In this document: one piece after another, positions 44,387 to 54,169 of the stretch
Layout: every line of letters starts with the position of its first letter
How positions within the stretch are numbered: the stretch's first letter is position 1
DNA from: Arthrobacter rhombi
Lineage (GTDB): Bacteria > Actinomycetota > Actinomycetes > Actinomycetales > Micrococcaceae
Direction: 5' to 3'
Length of the DNA stretch: 64,000 bases
Assembly (NCBI RefSeq): GCF_900163545.1
Contig: NZ_FUHW01000025.1
Span: forward strand, 20,944-84,943
Notes under the pieces: model-generated
The model's input: only the letters and a program-made list of their open reading frames with translations
Told to the model about the DNA's origin: nothing
The model's database searches: none
Position numbers and translations under genes: made by a program

Positions 44387-45901
44387 CTAGTCGCGCAAGC
44401 TGTCCTTGTCCCTGTCCCCACCGTAGTTCTGCGAGGAACCGACGATGTCGCCGGACTTCCACTGGTCCCAGCCGGGCTGGTCCTTCATGAACGCCTCGAT
44501 CTCGTCCTTGGTGGCCTCGAGCTTGGGGTCATGCTTGAGGTACCAACGGGTCTCGCGGACGATCAGCCCGGAGAGGACGATCAGACCGATCAGGTTCGGC
44601 AACGCCATCAGTCCGTTCATGACATCCGAGAACGCCCAGACGACCTCGAGCTGCACCGTGGCGCCGATGAAGACGACCAGGGACCAGACGACACGGAACG
44701 GCATGACCGTTCGGCGCCCGAAGAGCTTCTCCATATTGCGTTCGCCGTAGTAGGACCATCCCAGCAGGGTGGAGAAGGCAAAGAGCACCAACCCGATCGT
44801 CACGACCCAGTGGCCCCACTCCCCCGGCAGCCCGTGGCTGAAGGCCTCACCCGTCATCAGGGCAGCGGAGATCTGCTCCCCGGTTTCCGGATCGGTTTCG
44901 CTCCAGGCACCCGTGGTCACGATGACCAATCCGGTGAAGCTGACCACGATGATGGTGTCGATGAACGTCTGCGTCATGGAGACCAGGCCCTGACGGACCG
45001 GGTGCGAGGTCTGCGCAGCGGCTGCAGCGATCGGCGCGGAACCCAGGCCGGACTCGTTGGAGAACAGCCCGCGGGCCACACCGAACTGGATCACGATGAT
45101 GATCGCCGAGCCGGTGAAACCGCCCACCGCGGAGGTGCCGGTGAAGGCATCGGTGAAGATCAGCCCCAGGGCAGCGGGAACCTGGCCCAGGTTGGCCAGC
45201 AGGATGTAGATGGCGCCGAGGATGTAGAAGACGATCATCACCGGAACCAGACCGGCGGTGACGCGGCCGATGGATTTGATGCCGCCGACCAGGACGATCA
45301 TGGTCAACACGGTCAGGGTCAAACCGGTGAGCCACAGCGGGGCACCCCAGCTGCTTTCGACGTTGGCGGCAATGGCGTTGCCTTGGGTCATGTTGCCGAT
45401 GCCGAAACTGGCCAGGACGGCGAAGATGGCGAAGGACAGCGCCAGAACCTTGCCCCAGGGACCCTTGATGCCGCGCTCCAGATAGTTCTGCGGGCCACCC
45501 GACTTCTCACCCGCGGCGTCGGTGCCGCGGAAGCGGACGGCCAGGAAGGCCTCCGAATATTTTGTGGCCATGCCCAGCAGACCGGTGATCCACATCCAAA
45601 ACAGGGCGCCGGGACCGCCGATGCCGATGGCCGTGGCGACACCGACGATGTTGCCGGTACCCACGGTGGCCGCCAGGGCGGTGGTCAGTGCCTGGAACTG
45701 GGAGATGTCCCCCTCGGTGCCGGGATCCTTGCGCTTCAGGATGCCCAGCCTCAAGGCGGCGCCCAGCTTGAAGAACTGTAGGCCCCCCAACCTGATGGTC
45801 AAGTACAACCCCGCCCCCAGGAGTAAGGGGATCAACAGGAACGGTCCCCAGACGATACTACTGATATCGCCCAGAACCTCCGTCACGCTATTCAAATTCA
45901 T
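44387..45901 (-). CDS. Alanine/glycine:cation symporter (AGCS family)
   Basis: A 504-residue transporter with about eleven membrane helices that imports alanine or glycine with sodium or protons. Family signatures are ALTTALAATVGTGNIVGVA, GPGALFWMWITGLLGMATKY and RGLFSNESGLGSAPIAAAAA. A charged C-terminal tail of about 60 residues follows the last helix. It has its own AAAGG site and stands alone between the molybdenum cluster and the M16 peptidase gene. No dedicated terminator is seen before it. Confidence 0.92.
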   Translation of the reverse strand: MNLNSVTEVLGDISSIVWGPFLLIPLLLGAGLYLTIRLGGLQFFKLGAALRLGILKRKDPGTEGDISQFQALTTALAATVGTGNIVGVATAIGIGGPGALFWMWITGLLGMATKYSEAFLAVRFRGTDAAGEKSGGPQNYLERGIKGPWGKVLALSFAIFAVLASFGIGNMTQGNAIAANVESSWGAPLWLTGLTLTVLTMIVLVGGIKSIGRVTAGLVPVMIVFYILGAIYILLANLGQVPAALGLIFTDAFTGTSAVGGFTGSAIIIVIQFGVARGLFSNESGLGSAPIAAAAAQTSHPVRQGLVSMTQTFIDTIIVVSFTGLVIVTTGAWSETDPETGEQISAALMTGEAFSHGLPGEWGHWVVTIGLVLFAFSTLLGWSYYGERNMEKLFGRRTVMPFRVVWSLVVFIGATVQLEVVWAFSDVMNGLMALPNLIGLIVLSGLIVRETRWYLKHDPKLEATKDEIEAFMKDQPGWDQWKSGDIVGSSQNYGGDRDKDSLRD

Positions 45902-46019
45902 GTTGGATCGTACCTTTCAACAACTATGCGAGTGATGGGTGTGAGTGATGAAGTTCACACATATGCCACAGCATAGTTTGTCGAACCTGATTTCGGGCAA
46001 CAGGTGGCGGCGCGGCGGT

Positions 46020-47420
46020 TTACAAGCCGAAGTCCGCCGGCGTGTCGAAGGGGCCGACGACCGTGACGGTACGCGGTCTGGAGGCCAGTTCTCGGGCCAG
46101 GGCTTGGACGTCCTCGACGGTGACTGCCCTGACGCGGGCCAGGGACTCATCGAGGTCTTGGAAGACGCCGGTGACCAATTCTGCCCGTCCCAGTCGGGAC
46201 ATGCGTGACCCGGGATCCTCCAACGCCAGGACCATGCCGCCCGAGAGCTGGCCAACGGCCTTGCGCAGTTCGTCGGCGCTGATGCCCTCGGCTGCCAAAC
46301 GGTCCAGTTCCTCGCCCAGCAGCCGGATGACCTGGCCGGTTTTGGCCGGGGCGCAGCCGGCATACATGCCGAAGTAGCCGACGTCGGAGTAGGCGGCGGA
46401 GAAGGAATAGGTGGAATACACCAGCCCACGCTTTTCGCGGATCTCCTGGAACAGGCGCGATGACATCCCGCCGCCGAGCACTGCGTTGAGCACACTCATC
46501 ACATGGCGTCGCTCGTCGGTGGCGATGATACCCGGGCAGCCCATGATGATGTTGGTTTGCTCCACGGGGCGGCGAATCACGTCGATGGTGTTTTGCCCGC
46601 TGACAGGCACTGGTTCGGTGCTGCGACGGGGCTCGGGGGCGGCCCCGTCCTCCAGCGTCCAACCGGCGGAGCGCAGTGCCTCGACCACTTGGTCGCAGAC
46701 CTCGTCGTGGTCCAGGGAACCGGCGACGGTGATGACGAGTTCGCTGGGTTTATAGAAGCGCCGGTAGTGGTCAAGTACGGCGTCGCGGCCGATCCCCAGA
46801 ATCGCTTCGGGGGTGCCACCGATGGGGCGGGCCAGCGGGTGGTCTCCCAGAACCGCTGAAACGAATTTTTCGTGGGCGACGTCACCGGGATCGTCGCCGT
46901 CCATCGCGATTTCCTCGAGGATGACGTCGCGTTCCTGCTCGAGTTCTGCTGGGTCCAGGACCGCTGAGGTGATCATGTCCGCGATGATGTCGATGGCCAG
47001 CGGCAGGTCTGCGTCCAGAACCCGGGCAAAGTAGCAGGTGCTTTCCTTGGCGGTGGCGGCATTGGATTCGCCGCCGACCTCGTCGAAGGCCGTGGCGATA
47101 TCCATCGCATTGCGGCGGGAGGTCCCTTTGAAAAGCAGGTGTTCAAGGAAGTGTGTCGAACCGTGCTGGCCCTGGACCTCATCACGCGAACCGACACCGA
47201 CCCAAAAGCCGATGGTGGCGGAGCGCTGTCCGGGCATGGCCTCGGTCAGCACCCGCACCCCGCCGGGGAGGACGGAACGGCGCACCAGCGCCCCTCCGGC
47301 CTCCCCGGCCAGGATGGTTGGATCCCCGTATTCGATCGGCGAGCTGGCGCCAGAGGCGTCCTGCTCAGCGGAGTACGGGAACATTCCCGAGCCGGTCAGT
47401 GGCAAAGGAATCAAAGCCAT
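46020..47420 (-). CDS. M16 family zinc peptidase (PepR-like)
   Basis: A 466-residue insulinase-type peptidase with the inverted zinc motif HFLEH (His90, Glu93, His94), a downstream glutamate in ILEEIAM, and both M16 halves, including the RLFQEIREKRGLVYSTYS segment of the second. The homologue in M. tuberculosis (Rv2782c, PepR) also follows pnp. It processes or degrades small peptides; the physiological substrate is unknown. It starts 15 bases after the pnp stop. Confidence 0.9.
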   Translation of the reverse strand: MALIPLPLTGSGMFPYSAEQDASGASSPIEYGDPTILAGEAGGALVRRSVLPGGVRVLTEAMPGQRSATIGFWVGVGSRDEVQGQHGSTHFLEHLLFKGTSRRNAMDIATAFDEVGGESNAATAKESTCYFARVLDADLPLAIDIIADMITSAVLDPAELEQERDVILEEIAMDGDDPGDVAHEKFVSAVLGDHPLARPIGGTPEAILGIGRDAVLDHYRRFYKPSELVITVAGSLDHDEVCDQVVEALRSAGWTLEDGAAPEPRRSTEPVPVSGQNTIDVIRRPVEQTNIIMGCPGIIATDERRHVMSVLNAVLGGGMSSRLFQEIREKRGLVYSTYSFSAAYSDVGYFGMYAGCAPAKTGQVIRLLGEELDRLAAEGISADELRKAVGQLSGGMVLALEDPGSRMSRLGRAELVTGVFQDLDESLARVRAVTVEDVQALARELASRPRTVTVVGPFDTPADFGL

Positions 47421-47435
47421 GGGTGGTACTCGTCC

Positions 47436-49667
47436 TTACGCGTCGACGGCCGAGGTTTCGGCCTCTTCGGCAACAACGGGTGCCAGCGAGAGCTTTCCAC
47501 GGTCGTCGACCTTGGTGATCTCCACCTGGAGCTTCTGACCCACGGAGACGACGTCTTCGACATCCTCGACGCGCTTGCCACCGGAGAGCTTGCGCAGCTC
47601 CGAGATGTGCAGCAGGCCGTCCTTGCCCGGGGTCAGTGACACGAAGGCGCCGAACGTGGTCAGCTTCACCACGGTTCCGAGGTAGCGTTCGCCGACCTCG
47701 GGCACCATCGGGTTGGCGATCGCGTTGATGGCGGAACGGGCGGCCTCGGCGGATTCGCCGTTGGTCGCACCGATCAGCACGGTGCCGTCATCCTCGATGG
47801 AGATGTCGGCTCCGGTGTCCTCCTGAATGGTGTTGATCATCTTGCCCTTCGGGCCAATGACCTCGCCGATCTTATCCACGGGGATCTTCACCGAGATGAT
47901 GCGCGGAGCGAATTCGCTCATCTCATCCGGTGCGTCGATCGCGGAGTTGATCACCGAGAGAATGTGCAGGCGTGCTTCACGGGCCTGCTTCAGGGCTGCT
48001 CCGAGCACGGAGGCCGGGAGGCCGTCGAGCTTGGTGTCCAGCTGGATGGCCGTGACGAACTCCGAGGTACCGGCGACCTTGAAGTCCATATCGCCCATGG
48101 CATCTTCGGCGCCGAGGATATCGGTCATCGCCGCGTAGCGGGTCTGGCCGTCCACCTGGTCGGAGACCAGGCCCATGGCGATGCCGGCCACCGGGGCGCG
48201 CAGCGGCACGCCGGCGTTGAGCAGCGACAGGGTCGAGGCACAGACCGAGCCCATGGAGGTGGACCCGTTCGAGCTCAAGGCCTCGGAGACCTGGCGGATC
48301 GCGTAGGGGAACTCCTCACGCGTCGGCAGCACCGGGACGATGGCCCGTTCGGCCAGGGCACCATGGCCGATCTCGCGGCGCTTGGGCGAACCAACGCGGC
48401 CGGTCTCACCGGTGGAGTACGGCGGGAAGTTGTAGTTGTGCATGTAGCGCTTGCGCGTCACGGGCGACAACGAGTCGATCTGCTGCTCCATCTTGAGCAT
48501 GTTCAGCGTGGTGACACCCATGATCTGGGTTTCGCCGCGCTCGAAGATCGCCGAACCGTGCACGCGGGGCAGAACCTCGACCTCGGCGGTGAGCTGGCGG
48601 ATGTCCGTCAGACCACGGCCGTCGATGCGGACCTGTTCCGTCAGGATGCGCTGGCGGACGACGTGCTTGGTCACCGCGGCGAAGGCCTTGGAGATCTCCT
48701 TTTCGCGGCCTTCGAACTGCTGGCCTTCAGCGGCAAGCTGCTCGACGACCTCGTCGCGGTAGGCGCCGGAGGCGTTGTCGCGCTCCTGCTTATCGGCGAT
48801 CGCGAAGATCTCGGTGAGCTTGGCCGATGCTGCGGACTCGACGGCGGCGTAGGCGTCGTCCTCGAAGTCGCGGAAGATCGGGAACTCGACGGTCGGCTTC
48901 GCGGCACGGGCAGCCAGATCGGCCTGGGCATCGCAGAGAACCTTGATGAACGGCTTGGAAGCCTCCAGGCCCTCGGCCACGACCTCTTCGGTCGGGGCGA
49001 CGGCGCCGTTTTCCTTGATCAGGTTCCAGGCGTGGTCGGTGGCCTCGGCCTCGACCATCATGATGGCGACGTCGTCGCCGCTGACGCGGCCGGCAACCAC
49101 CATCGAGAACACGGCGTTCTCCAGCTGTGAGTGCTTCGGGAAAGCGACCCACTGGGCGCCGTTTCCTTCGTCGACCAGGGCAACGCGGACGCCGCCGATG
49201 GGGCCGGAGAACGGCAGGCCCGAGAGCTGCGTGGACATCGATGAGGCGTTGATGGCCACGACGTCGTACAGGTCGTCCGGGTTCATGGACAGGATGGTGA
49301 CAACCACCTGGACCTCGTTGCGCAGGCCCTTGACGAAGGCCGGACGCAGCGGGCGGTCCATGAGGCGGCAGGCCAGGATGGCCTCGGTCGAGGGACGGCC
49401 CTCGCGGCGGAAGAAGCTACCGGGGATGCGTCCGGCGGCATACATGCGCTCTTCGACGTCCACCGTCAGCGGGAAGAAGTCGAAGCCCTCGCGGGGGTGC
49501 TTACCAGCCGAGGTGGCCGAGAGCATGGACGTGTCGTCGTCGATGTAGACCATGGCAGCGCCTGCTGCCTGCTGGGCCAGACGGCCGGTCTCAAAGCGGA
49601 TGGTGCGCGTTCCGAACCGGCCATTATCGATGACCGCTTCTGCAAACTGAATTTCGGGACCCTCCAT
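47436..49667 (-). CDS. pnp: Polyribonucleotide nucleotidyltransferase
   Basis: Phosphorolytic 3'-5' exoribonuclease; in actinobacteria it also polymerises tails. The protein has two RNase PH domains (about 10-230 and 335-545), a KH domain with IGPKGKMIN (about 595-650) and an S1 domain at the end (about 660-725, [19 protein letters not shown]). Catalytic segments [17 protein letters not shown] are intact. 743 residues; GGAGG lies nine bases before ATG 49667. It follows rpsO, the conserved order. Confidence 0.96.
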   Translation of the reverse strand: MEGPEIQFAEAVIDNGRFGTRTIRFETGRLAQQAAGAAMVYIDDDTSMLSATSAGKHPREGFDFFPLTVDVEERMYAAGRIPGSFFRREGRPSTEAILACRLMDRPLRPAFVKGLRNEVQVVVTILSMNPDDLYDVVAINASSMSTQLSGLPFSGPIGGVRVALVDEGNGAQWVAFPKHSQLENAVFSMVVAGRVSGDDVAIMMVEAEATDHAWNLIKENGAVAPTEEVVAEGLEASKPFIKVLCDAQADLAARAAKPTVEFPIFRDFEDDAYAAVESAASAKLTEIFAIADKQERDNASGAYRDEVVEQLAAEGQQFEGREKEISKAFAAVTKHVVRQRILTEQVRIDGRGLTDIRQLTAEVEVLPRVHGSAIFERGETQIMGVTTLNMLKMEQQIDSLSPVTRKRYMHNYNFPPYSTGETGRVGSPKRREIGHGALAERAIVPVLPTREEFPYAIRQVSEALSSNGSTSMGSVCASTLSLLNAGVPLRAPVAGIAMGLVSDQVDGQTRYAAMTDILGAEDAMGDMDFKVAGTSEFVTAIQLDTKLDGLPASVLGAALKQAREARLHILSVINSAIDAPDEMSEFAPRIISVKIPVDKIGEVIGPKGKMINTIQEDTGADISIEDDGTVLIGATNGESAEAARSAINAIANPMVPEVGERYLGTVVKLTTFGAFVSLTPGKDGLLHISELRKLSGGKRVEDVEDVVSVGQKLQVEITKVDDRGKLSLAPVVAEEAETSAVDA

Positions 49668-49885
49668 GGAGAGTCACCTCCGTTTCTGTTGTGGCGCAGG
49701 ACCAGCCGATCCTCTCCTCCGGTTCCACCGGAGGGGGCACCCGGTCTTCGATCGAGGCCCACGGGATGGCCGGCGTCGTGCCGGTTTCCCGTAAACCACT
49801 ACCGAGGACCGCGAATGTCCTTGATGGCTGTTGTCCTGCGAATTTCATTGGTGTTGGTGGCCCAGAGCCTCAGGCCCTGTGCCCG

Positions 49886-49928
49886 GAAGCGGCCCCTCCG
49901 ACCGGTTGCCCGGCGGGAGGGCCGCTTC
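49886..49928 (-). terminator. Hairpin between rpsO and pnp
   Basis: A 10-base-pair stem (49886-49895 with 49919-49928), extendable past one bulge, lies just after the rpsO stop. A second hairpin (49716-49723 with 49727-49734) lies near pnp. Such structures at this place terminate part of the rpsO transcripts or serve as RNase sites that control pnp in other bacteria. No U-run follows. Confidence 0.55.
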
Positions 49929-49939
49929 CATGGAACCGA

Positions 49940-50209
49940 CTAGCGGCGCAGGCCGAGGCGCTCGATGAGCGTACGGTAGCGGGCGATGTCGGTGTCCTTG
50001 AGGTAACCGAGCATACGGCGACGACGGCCAACCATGCCCATGAGGCCACGGCGGGTGTGGTGGTCGTGCTGATGCGTCTTCAGGTGCTCCGTCAGGTCCA
50101 GAATGCGACGTGAGAGAACAGCAACCTGTACCTCCGGGGAGCCCGTGTCGCCTTCGTGGGTGGCGTAAGCCTTGATGATTTCGTTCTTAACAGTAGCGTC
50201 GAGGGCCAC
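49940..50209 (-). CDS. rpsO: 30S ribosomal protein S15
   Basis: The 89-residue uS15 binds 16S rRNA early in assembly. The conserved segments [11 protein letters not shown], HKxHH-type [14 protein letters not shown] and RRRMLGYL are present. GTG 50209 is preceded by AGGAG six bases upstream. pnp follows after 272 bases that hold two hairpins. Confidence 0.97.
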   Translation of the reverse strand: MALDATVKNEIIKAYATHEGDTGSPEVQVAVLSRRILDLTEHLKTHQHDHHTRRGLMGMVGRRRRMLGYLKDTDIARYRTLIERLGLRR

Positions 50210-50317
50210 ATTAACTCCTGGAGTTGTACCGCGAACAGTTCAAGTGCCGTCTCCGGCATGGTGACACGCAACCGCGGACTGCAGCGCACACCACCGACCA
50301 GCCTATCATCACCGTTG

Positions 50318-51151
50318 CTACCGCCGGTGGGCCCGCCAGGCATGCGTGAAGTAGGGCAGCCCCAACTGCTCCCCCGGGTGATGCCCCAAATGCTCATGGA
50401 GGTACCAACTCAGGTTCCCCTCGACCCGGGCGCGGATCGGCGCCTCGGCCCGCAGATAGTAACTCCGCGATTTGGCCAGTTCGATCAGCAGCTCGGGGGT
50501 CACCTGCTGCTCCCACTGCAGGTCCATGGATTCCCACGGCGTAAAGTCCGGCCCGATGTCCGGGACGAAGTCGGGACGGTGCACGTCCCCGGCATGCATG
50601 ATGCGGCTGAGCCGGTGCACCCAGGGAACGGTGACGTCGAGTTGGTTCCAGATCAGGGCCAGGCGTCCCCGTGGACGCAGAATCCTGGCGGCCTCGGCGG
50701 AGGCGGCCGGCACGTCCACCCAATGCCAGGCCTGCGCCGCGGTGGCCACGTCGAAGGATTCGGTGGGCAGCGAGGTGTCCTCGGCGGTGGCCAGCACGGT
50801 GCGAATCGGCCGGGATTTGAGCCGCAGTTGGGCGAGCATGTCTTCGGAGGGGTCCACCGCCGTCGTCCGCAATCCCCTGGCCGCCAGTTCCACGGTGAGG
50901 ATGCCGGTTCCTGCTCCCAGGTCCACCGCGTCCCGGGCACCGGCGGGGACCAGGAAGTCCACGGCGTCGACGGGGTAGGCGGGACGGACCGCATCATAGA
51001 GCCCTCCCCCGTGGGCGAAGGCCGCTCCGAAGGCGAGCCGGCGGGAGGCATCAATGGCCGGTCCACCGGAGGGAAGGTTGGGCAGCGGCGCGCCGGCTGC
51101 GGGCCTGCTCACCGGTTCGGCGGGTTCGCGCTCAGGCGCCGGCCCGGTCAT
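50318..51151 (-). CDS. Class I SAM-dependent methyltransferase
   Basis: A 277-residue methyltransferase of the methyltransf_11/25 group with the cofactor motif VDLGAGTGILTVELA and the acidic loop AVDPSEDMLAQ. The AWHWVD motif after strand 4 is typical of small-molecule methyltransferases. The substrate is unknown. ATG 51151 has GGAG nine bases upstream and overlaps ribF by 20 bases, indicating cotranscription. Confidence 0.82.
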   Translation of the reverse strand: MTGPAPEREPAEPVSRPAAGAPLPNLPSGGPAIDASRRLAFGAAFAHGGGLYDAVRPAYPVDAVDFLVPAGARDAVDLGAGTGILTVELAARGLRTTAVDPSEDMLAQLRLKSRPIRTVLATAEDTSLPTESFDVATAAQAWHWVDVPAASAEAARILRPRGRLALIWNQLDVTVPWVHRLSRIMHAGDVHRPDFVPDIGPDFTPWESMDLQWEQQVTPELLIELAKSRSYYLRAEAPIRARVEGNLSWYLHEHLGHHPGEQLGLPYFTHAWRAHRR

Positions 51152-52091
51152 GTTCCAGGACTCCGCGGGCCAGCTCGACGTCCTCATTCATTTGTTCGAT
51201 CAGCGCTTCGATACCGTGATAGGCCACCATCGGTCGCAATCGGGCGACGAATTCGACGACGGATTGTTGACCGTAGAGGTCGAAGTCCCCGACCTCCTCG
51301 TCAGGACGGTCGATGACATGGGCCTCGACCTGGCGGCTCACACCTTCAAAAGTCGGGTTCGAGCCGACGGAGATGGCCGCCGGCCAGCGCATGCCTGCCT
51401 CGTCGACCAGCCACCCGGCATAAACGCCGTCGGCGGGGATGATGCCTGAGGCGTCGGTGGCCAGATTTGCTGTGGGGAAGCCGAGTTCGCGGCCGCGGGC
51501 GGCACCGTGGACGATTTCTCCGCGCATGCGATGCGGCCGGCCCAGGATTTCGTTGGCGGTGGCCACATCCCCGTCGGTCAGGGCTTCCCGGATCCAGGTG
51601 GAGGACCAGCGACGCGATTCCCCGACGTCGTCGATGCCAATGACGTCGAAGCCGTGGATCTTTCCCAGTTCGACCATGGTGTCGAAGTCACCGGCGTTCC
51701 CGCGACCGAAGCGCACGTCATGGCCGACGACGACGGCGCAGGCATGCAGGCGATCGACGATGACGTCCTGGACGAATTCGTCGGGGGTGGCCTGTGAGAA
51801 GGCCAGCGTGTAATTCACCATCAACACGGCATCCAGGCCGGTCTCGGCCAGCGAATCGACCCGATCCGCCAGCCCCATGATGAGGGGCAGGTAGCTATCG
51901 GGGCGGTGCACCTGCGCGGGATGCGGGTCGAAACTGATGGCCACGGCGGCAGCATGACGTTCGGCGGCCAAACGGGTCAGCGTGGACAGAACCTCACGGT
52001 GGCCGCGATGGACACCATCGAAGTTGCCGATGGTCACGACGGATGGCCCGAAGTCCGGGGGGACGGATTCGAGGCCTTTCCAGTAGTGCAC
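51132..52091 (-). CDS. ribF: Bifunctional riboflavin kinase/FAD synthetase
   Basis: Makes FMN and then FAD from riboflavin. The N-terminal nucleotidyltransferase domain has GNFDGVHRGH and the SSTWIREAL motif; the C-terminal kinase domain has GRELGFPTANL and VGSNPTF. Length 319 is typical. It lies between the two small membrane protein genes and the methyltransferase gene. No FMN riboswitch was seen upstream. Confidence 0.94.
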   Translation of the reverse strand: MHYWKGLESVPPDFGPSVVTIGNFDGVHRGHREVLSTLTRLAAERHAAAVAISFDPHPAQVHRPDSYLPLIMGLADRVDSLAETGLDAVLMVNYTLAFSQATPDEFVQDVIVDRLHACAVVVGHDVRFGRGNAGDFDTMVELGKIHGFDVIGIDDVGESRRWSSTWIREALTDGDVATANEILGRPHRMRGEIVHGAARGRELGFPTANLATDASGIIPADGVYAGWLVDEAGMRWPAAISVGSNPTFEGVSRQVEAHVIDRPDEEVGDFDLYGQQSVVEFVARLRPMVAYHGIEALIEQMNEDVELARGVLEHDRAGA

Positions 52092-52179
52092 TGTGCTCCT
52101 TGGGAATGCGGCGGTTTTTCGGGGGCCGGGCTGACGCCTTTTCCATTATTCACGATGGGCCCCGTGAAGCTGAATTCGG

Positions 52180-52605
52180 CTAGCTGGCAGGTTGCGGTTC
52201 GCGGTGCCGGTTCAGCCACCACAAGCCGATGAGCGGCAGCACCAGCGGGATGTAGCCATAGCCCTGACCGAAGTGCGACCAGACGGCGGGGTGGGCAAAA
52301 TCCTGTGGCACGGCGAAGGAGAGGATGCCCACGACGATGACCCCAATCAGTTCGATGAGGACCGCGAGGAAGGACACCCTCCAACTGCCGGGCTTCTTCG
52401 AGGCCAGGGCGATGGTCGCGATGATGTAGATGAGGGCTGCCACGGCGCTGAGACCATATGCCAGCGGTGCTTCGTCGAACTTCGTCAGGATCTGGTAGCC
52501 GGCGCGGGCCGTGGAGGAGATCGCGAAGATCCCGTAGACGGCGATGATGATGCGTCCCAGACCTGCTTGGCGGCTGTTGGGGTGCTGGGTGGCGGGTGAA
52601 TTCAT
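52180..52605 (-). CDS. Four-helix membrane protein, unknown function
   Basis: A 141-residue protein with a short polar N-terminus and four predicted membrane helices (about 18-38, 50-69, 80-101, 115-131), ending in NRHREPQPAS. It overlaps the preceding membrane protein gene by 4 bases (ATGA). Comparable protein pairs are found next to ribF/truB in related genomes, but no function is assigned. Low similarity to anything I can name. Confidence 0.7.
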   Translation of the reverse strand: MNSPATQHPNSRQAGLGRIIIAVYGIFAISSTARAGYQILTKFDEAPLAYGLSAVAALIYIIATIALASKKPGSWRVSFLAVLIELIGVIVVGILSFAVPQDFAHPAVWSHFGQGYGYIPLVLPLIGLWWLNRHREPQPAS

Positions 52606-52976
52606 GCGAGGGTGGCTCCATCCCAAATCTGTTCCATGCGATACAACATGACGAAAACGGTGAGGCCGACGGCGGCCAGGACGGCGTTGGACCAGCGGGT
52701 CTTATCGGTGATCGCCCAGGCGAAGGCCACGACTGGCACGAACAGGGCGGTGGCCACATACCCCCAGAACTCCCAGGCTTCACCGGAGATCGTTTCCCCA
52801 CCCGCCTGACGGATCGCCGCGGCAATCCCGTAGACGACCAGGAAGAGTTCGACCGCGGCCACGGAGATGATGGCGTAGTCATCCGGATGATCGCGCAGGA
52901 TCGTGGCGACGACGCTCAACACCACGGAGAGTGCACAGATGATCACCCCGGCAATGAAAAATCCATCGACGATCAC
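52602..52976 (-). CDS. Four-helix membrane protein, unknown function
   Basis: A 124-residue protein with four predicted membrane helices (about 4-26, 35-57, 68-90, 96-114). GTG 52976 is the most upstream start; a weak AAAGG lies 12 bases before it. Translationally coupled to the next membrane protein gene, suggesting that the two proteins act together. No catalytic motif is visible. It follows truB by 46 bases. Confidence 0.7.
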   Translation of the reverse strand: MIVDGFFIAGVIICALSVVLSVVATILRDHPDDYAIISVAAVELFLVVYGIAAAIRQAGGETISGEAWEFWGYVATALFVPVVAFAWAITDKTRWSNAVLAAVGLTVFVMLYRMEQIWDGATLA

Positions 52977-53022
52977 GGTGGGTGGCTACCTTTCGGGTGG
53001 CTGGAGGGGGACGGTCGGCGGT

Positions 53023-53934
53023 TCAGGCAGTGACGAAGACGATTTCGGGCTTGGCTGCCCCGCTCTTATTCTTCAACAGCGCCACGCAGGTCCCGTCCGG
53101 GGAGAATGCGGCGGTGACCACATCGTCGTGGGGATTCGGGCTAATCCGGCGTCCGAAGGATAGTTCGGTGGCTTCCTCGGCACTGAGTTCACGGTTTTCG
53201 AACAGGGCTCTGGCTGCCTCGTCCAGGGGAAGCATCCCGAACTCTTCTGCCAGTTGTTCCATCGTGCGGGCCCCGTCGATGCCGTAGGGGCCCACCCGGG
53301 TCCGCCGCAGGGCGGTGAGATGTCCGCCAACACCCAGATGTTCGCCGAGGTCACGGGCCAGGGCACGGATATAGGTTCCGGAGGAGCATTCCACCGTGAC
53401 GTCGACGTCCTGGATCTTGCCGCCGCGCAGGCGACGAACTTCATGGACCTCGAACCGACTGACCGTGACTGGGCGGGCCGGAAGGTCAACCTCCTGGCCG
53501 CTGCGCACCCGAGCATAGGACCGTTCACCGTTGACCTTGATGGCACTGACGGAGGAGGGCACTTGGTCGATGTCACCGGTCAGCGCGGTCACCTCTGCGT
53601 GGATCTGTTCCTCGGTGACGGCCGCTGCAATGCGGGATTGGATGAGCTCGCCTTCGGCATCGTCGGTGACGGTGTTCTCGCCTAGGCGGATGGTGGCTTC
53701 GTAGGTCTTCGTGGCACCGACGATATAGGTCAGGAGGCGGGTTGCCTTATTGACCCCGACGACCAATACCCCCGTCGCCAAGGGATCCAGGGTCCCGGCA
53801 TGGCCGACTTTGCGGGTCCCTGCGAGACGGCGGGTCCGGCCGACGACGTCGTGGCTCGTCCAGCCCTGCGGCTTGTCGACGATCACCAGTCCCGATCCGA
53901 CGTCGTCCTGATCTGTGCTGGCACCTTTTTTCAC
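53023..53934 (-). CDS. truB: tRNA pseudouridine(55) synthase
   Basis: Forms pseudouridine 55 in the T-loop of tRNAs. The catalytic aspartate is Asp50 in HAGTLDPLATG; other signatures are SGLVIVDKPQGWTSHDV and SSVSAIKVNGERSYA. A C-terminal PUA-like domain is present. GTG 53934 lies seven bases after a -10 like TATACT, so the mRNA may be leaderless, giving 303 residues; a GTG nine codons upstream is possible. In most bacteria truB directly follows rbfA, but here an MFS gene lies between. Confidence 0.92.
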   Translation of the reverse strand: MKKGASTDQDDVGSGLVIVDKPQGWTSHDVVGRTRRLAGTRKVGHAGTLDPLATGVLVVGVNKATRLLTYIVGATKTYEATIRLGENTVTDDAEGELIQSRIAAAVTEEQIHAEVTALTGDIDQVPSSVSAIKVNGERSYARVRSGQEVDLPARPVTVSRFEVHEVRRLRGGKIQDVDVTVECSSGTYIRALARDLGEHLGVGGHLTALRRTRVGPYGIDGARTMEQLAEEFGMLPLDEAARALFENRELSAEEATELSFGRRISPNPHDDVVTAAFSPDGTCVALLKNKSGAAKPEIVFVTA

Positions 53935-53941
53935 GTCCCCC

Positions 53942-53947
53942 AGTATA
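53942..53947 (-). promoter_or_regulatory. -10 element before truB
   Basis: TATACT on the minus strand ends seven bases before the GTG start of truB. No clear -35 is visible. It would give truB its own leaderless transcript after separation from rbfA by the MFS gene. Confidence 0.4.
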
Positions 53948-54169
53948 GGCGGCACGGGCACCTGGTGGTCACCGGACCGAACGGATCTGAAGGAATTCCG
54001 CCGTCCCGGGGCACGGCACCAGCTCTCGTGATCCGTCGGGTCAGTCGAAGCAACGGTGGGTTCGGCTCAGATTCCGTCGGAGAACACTCGGCAAAATACG
54101 CCCGGAAAGACAAGTTGACCGAAGTTTTCAGAAGCCTTTTCTGTGCTCGAGGTCTCCTCGCGGTCCGGC

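Noticed and set aside
47964..49130. Long plus-strand frame antisense to pnp
   Set aside because: Codon-complement shadow of pnp; composition is His/Arg/Gly-rich without membrane or domain pattern. Similar shadows antisense to miaB (21071-22225) and the AGCS gene (44327-45781) were rejected for the same reason.
52092..52179. FMN riboswitch near ribF
   Set aside because: The region is downstream of ribF's neighbour and upstream of its start, but no conserved RFN-element sequence blocks are visible and there is too little room.
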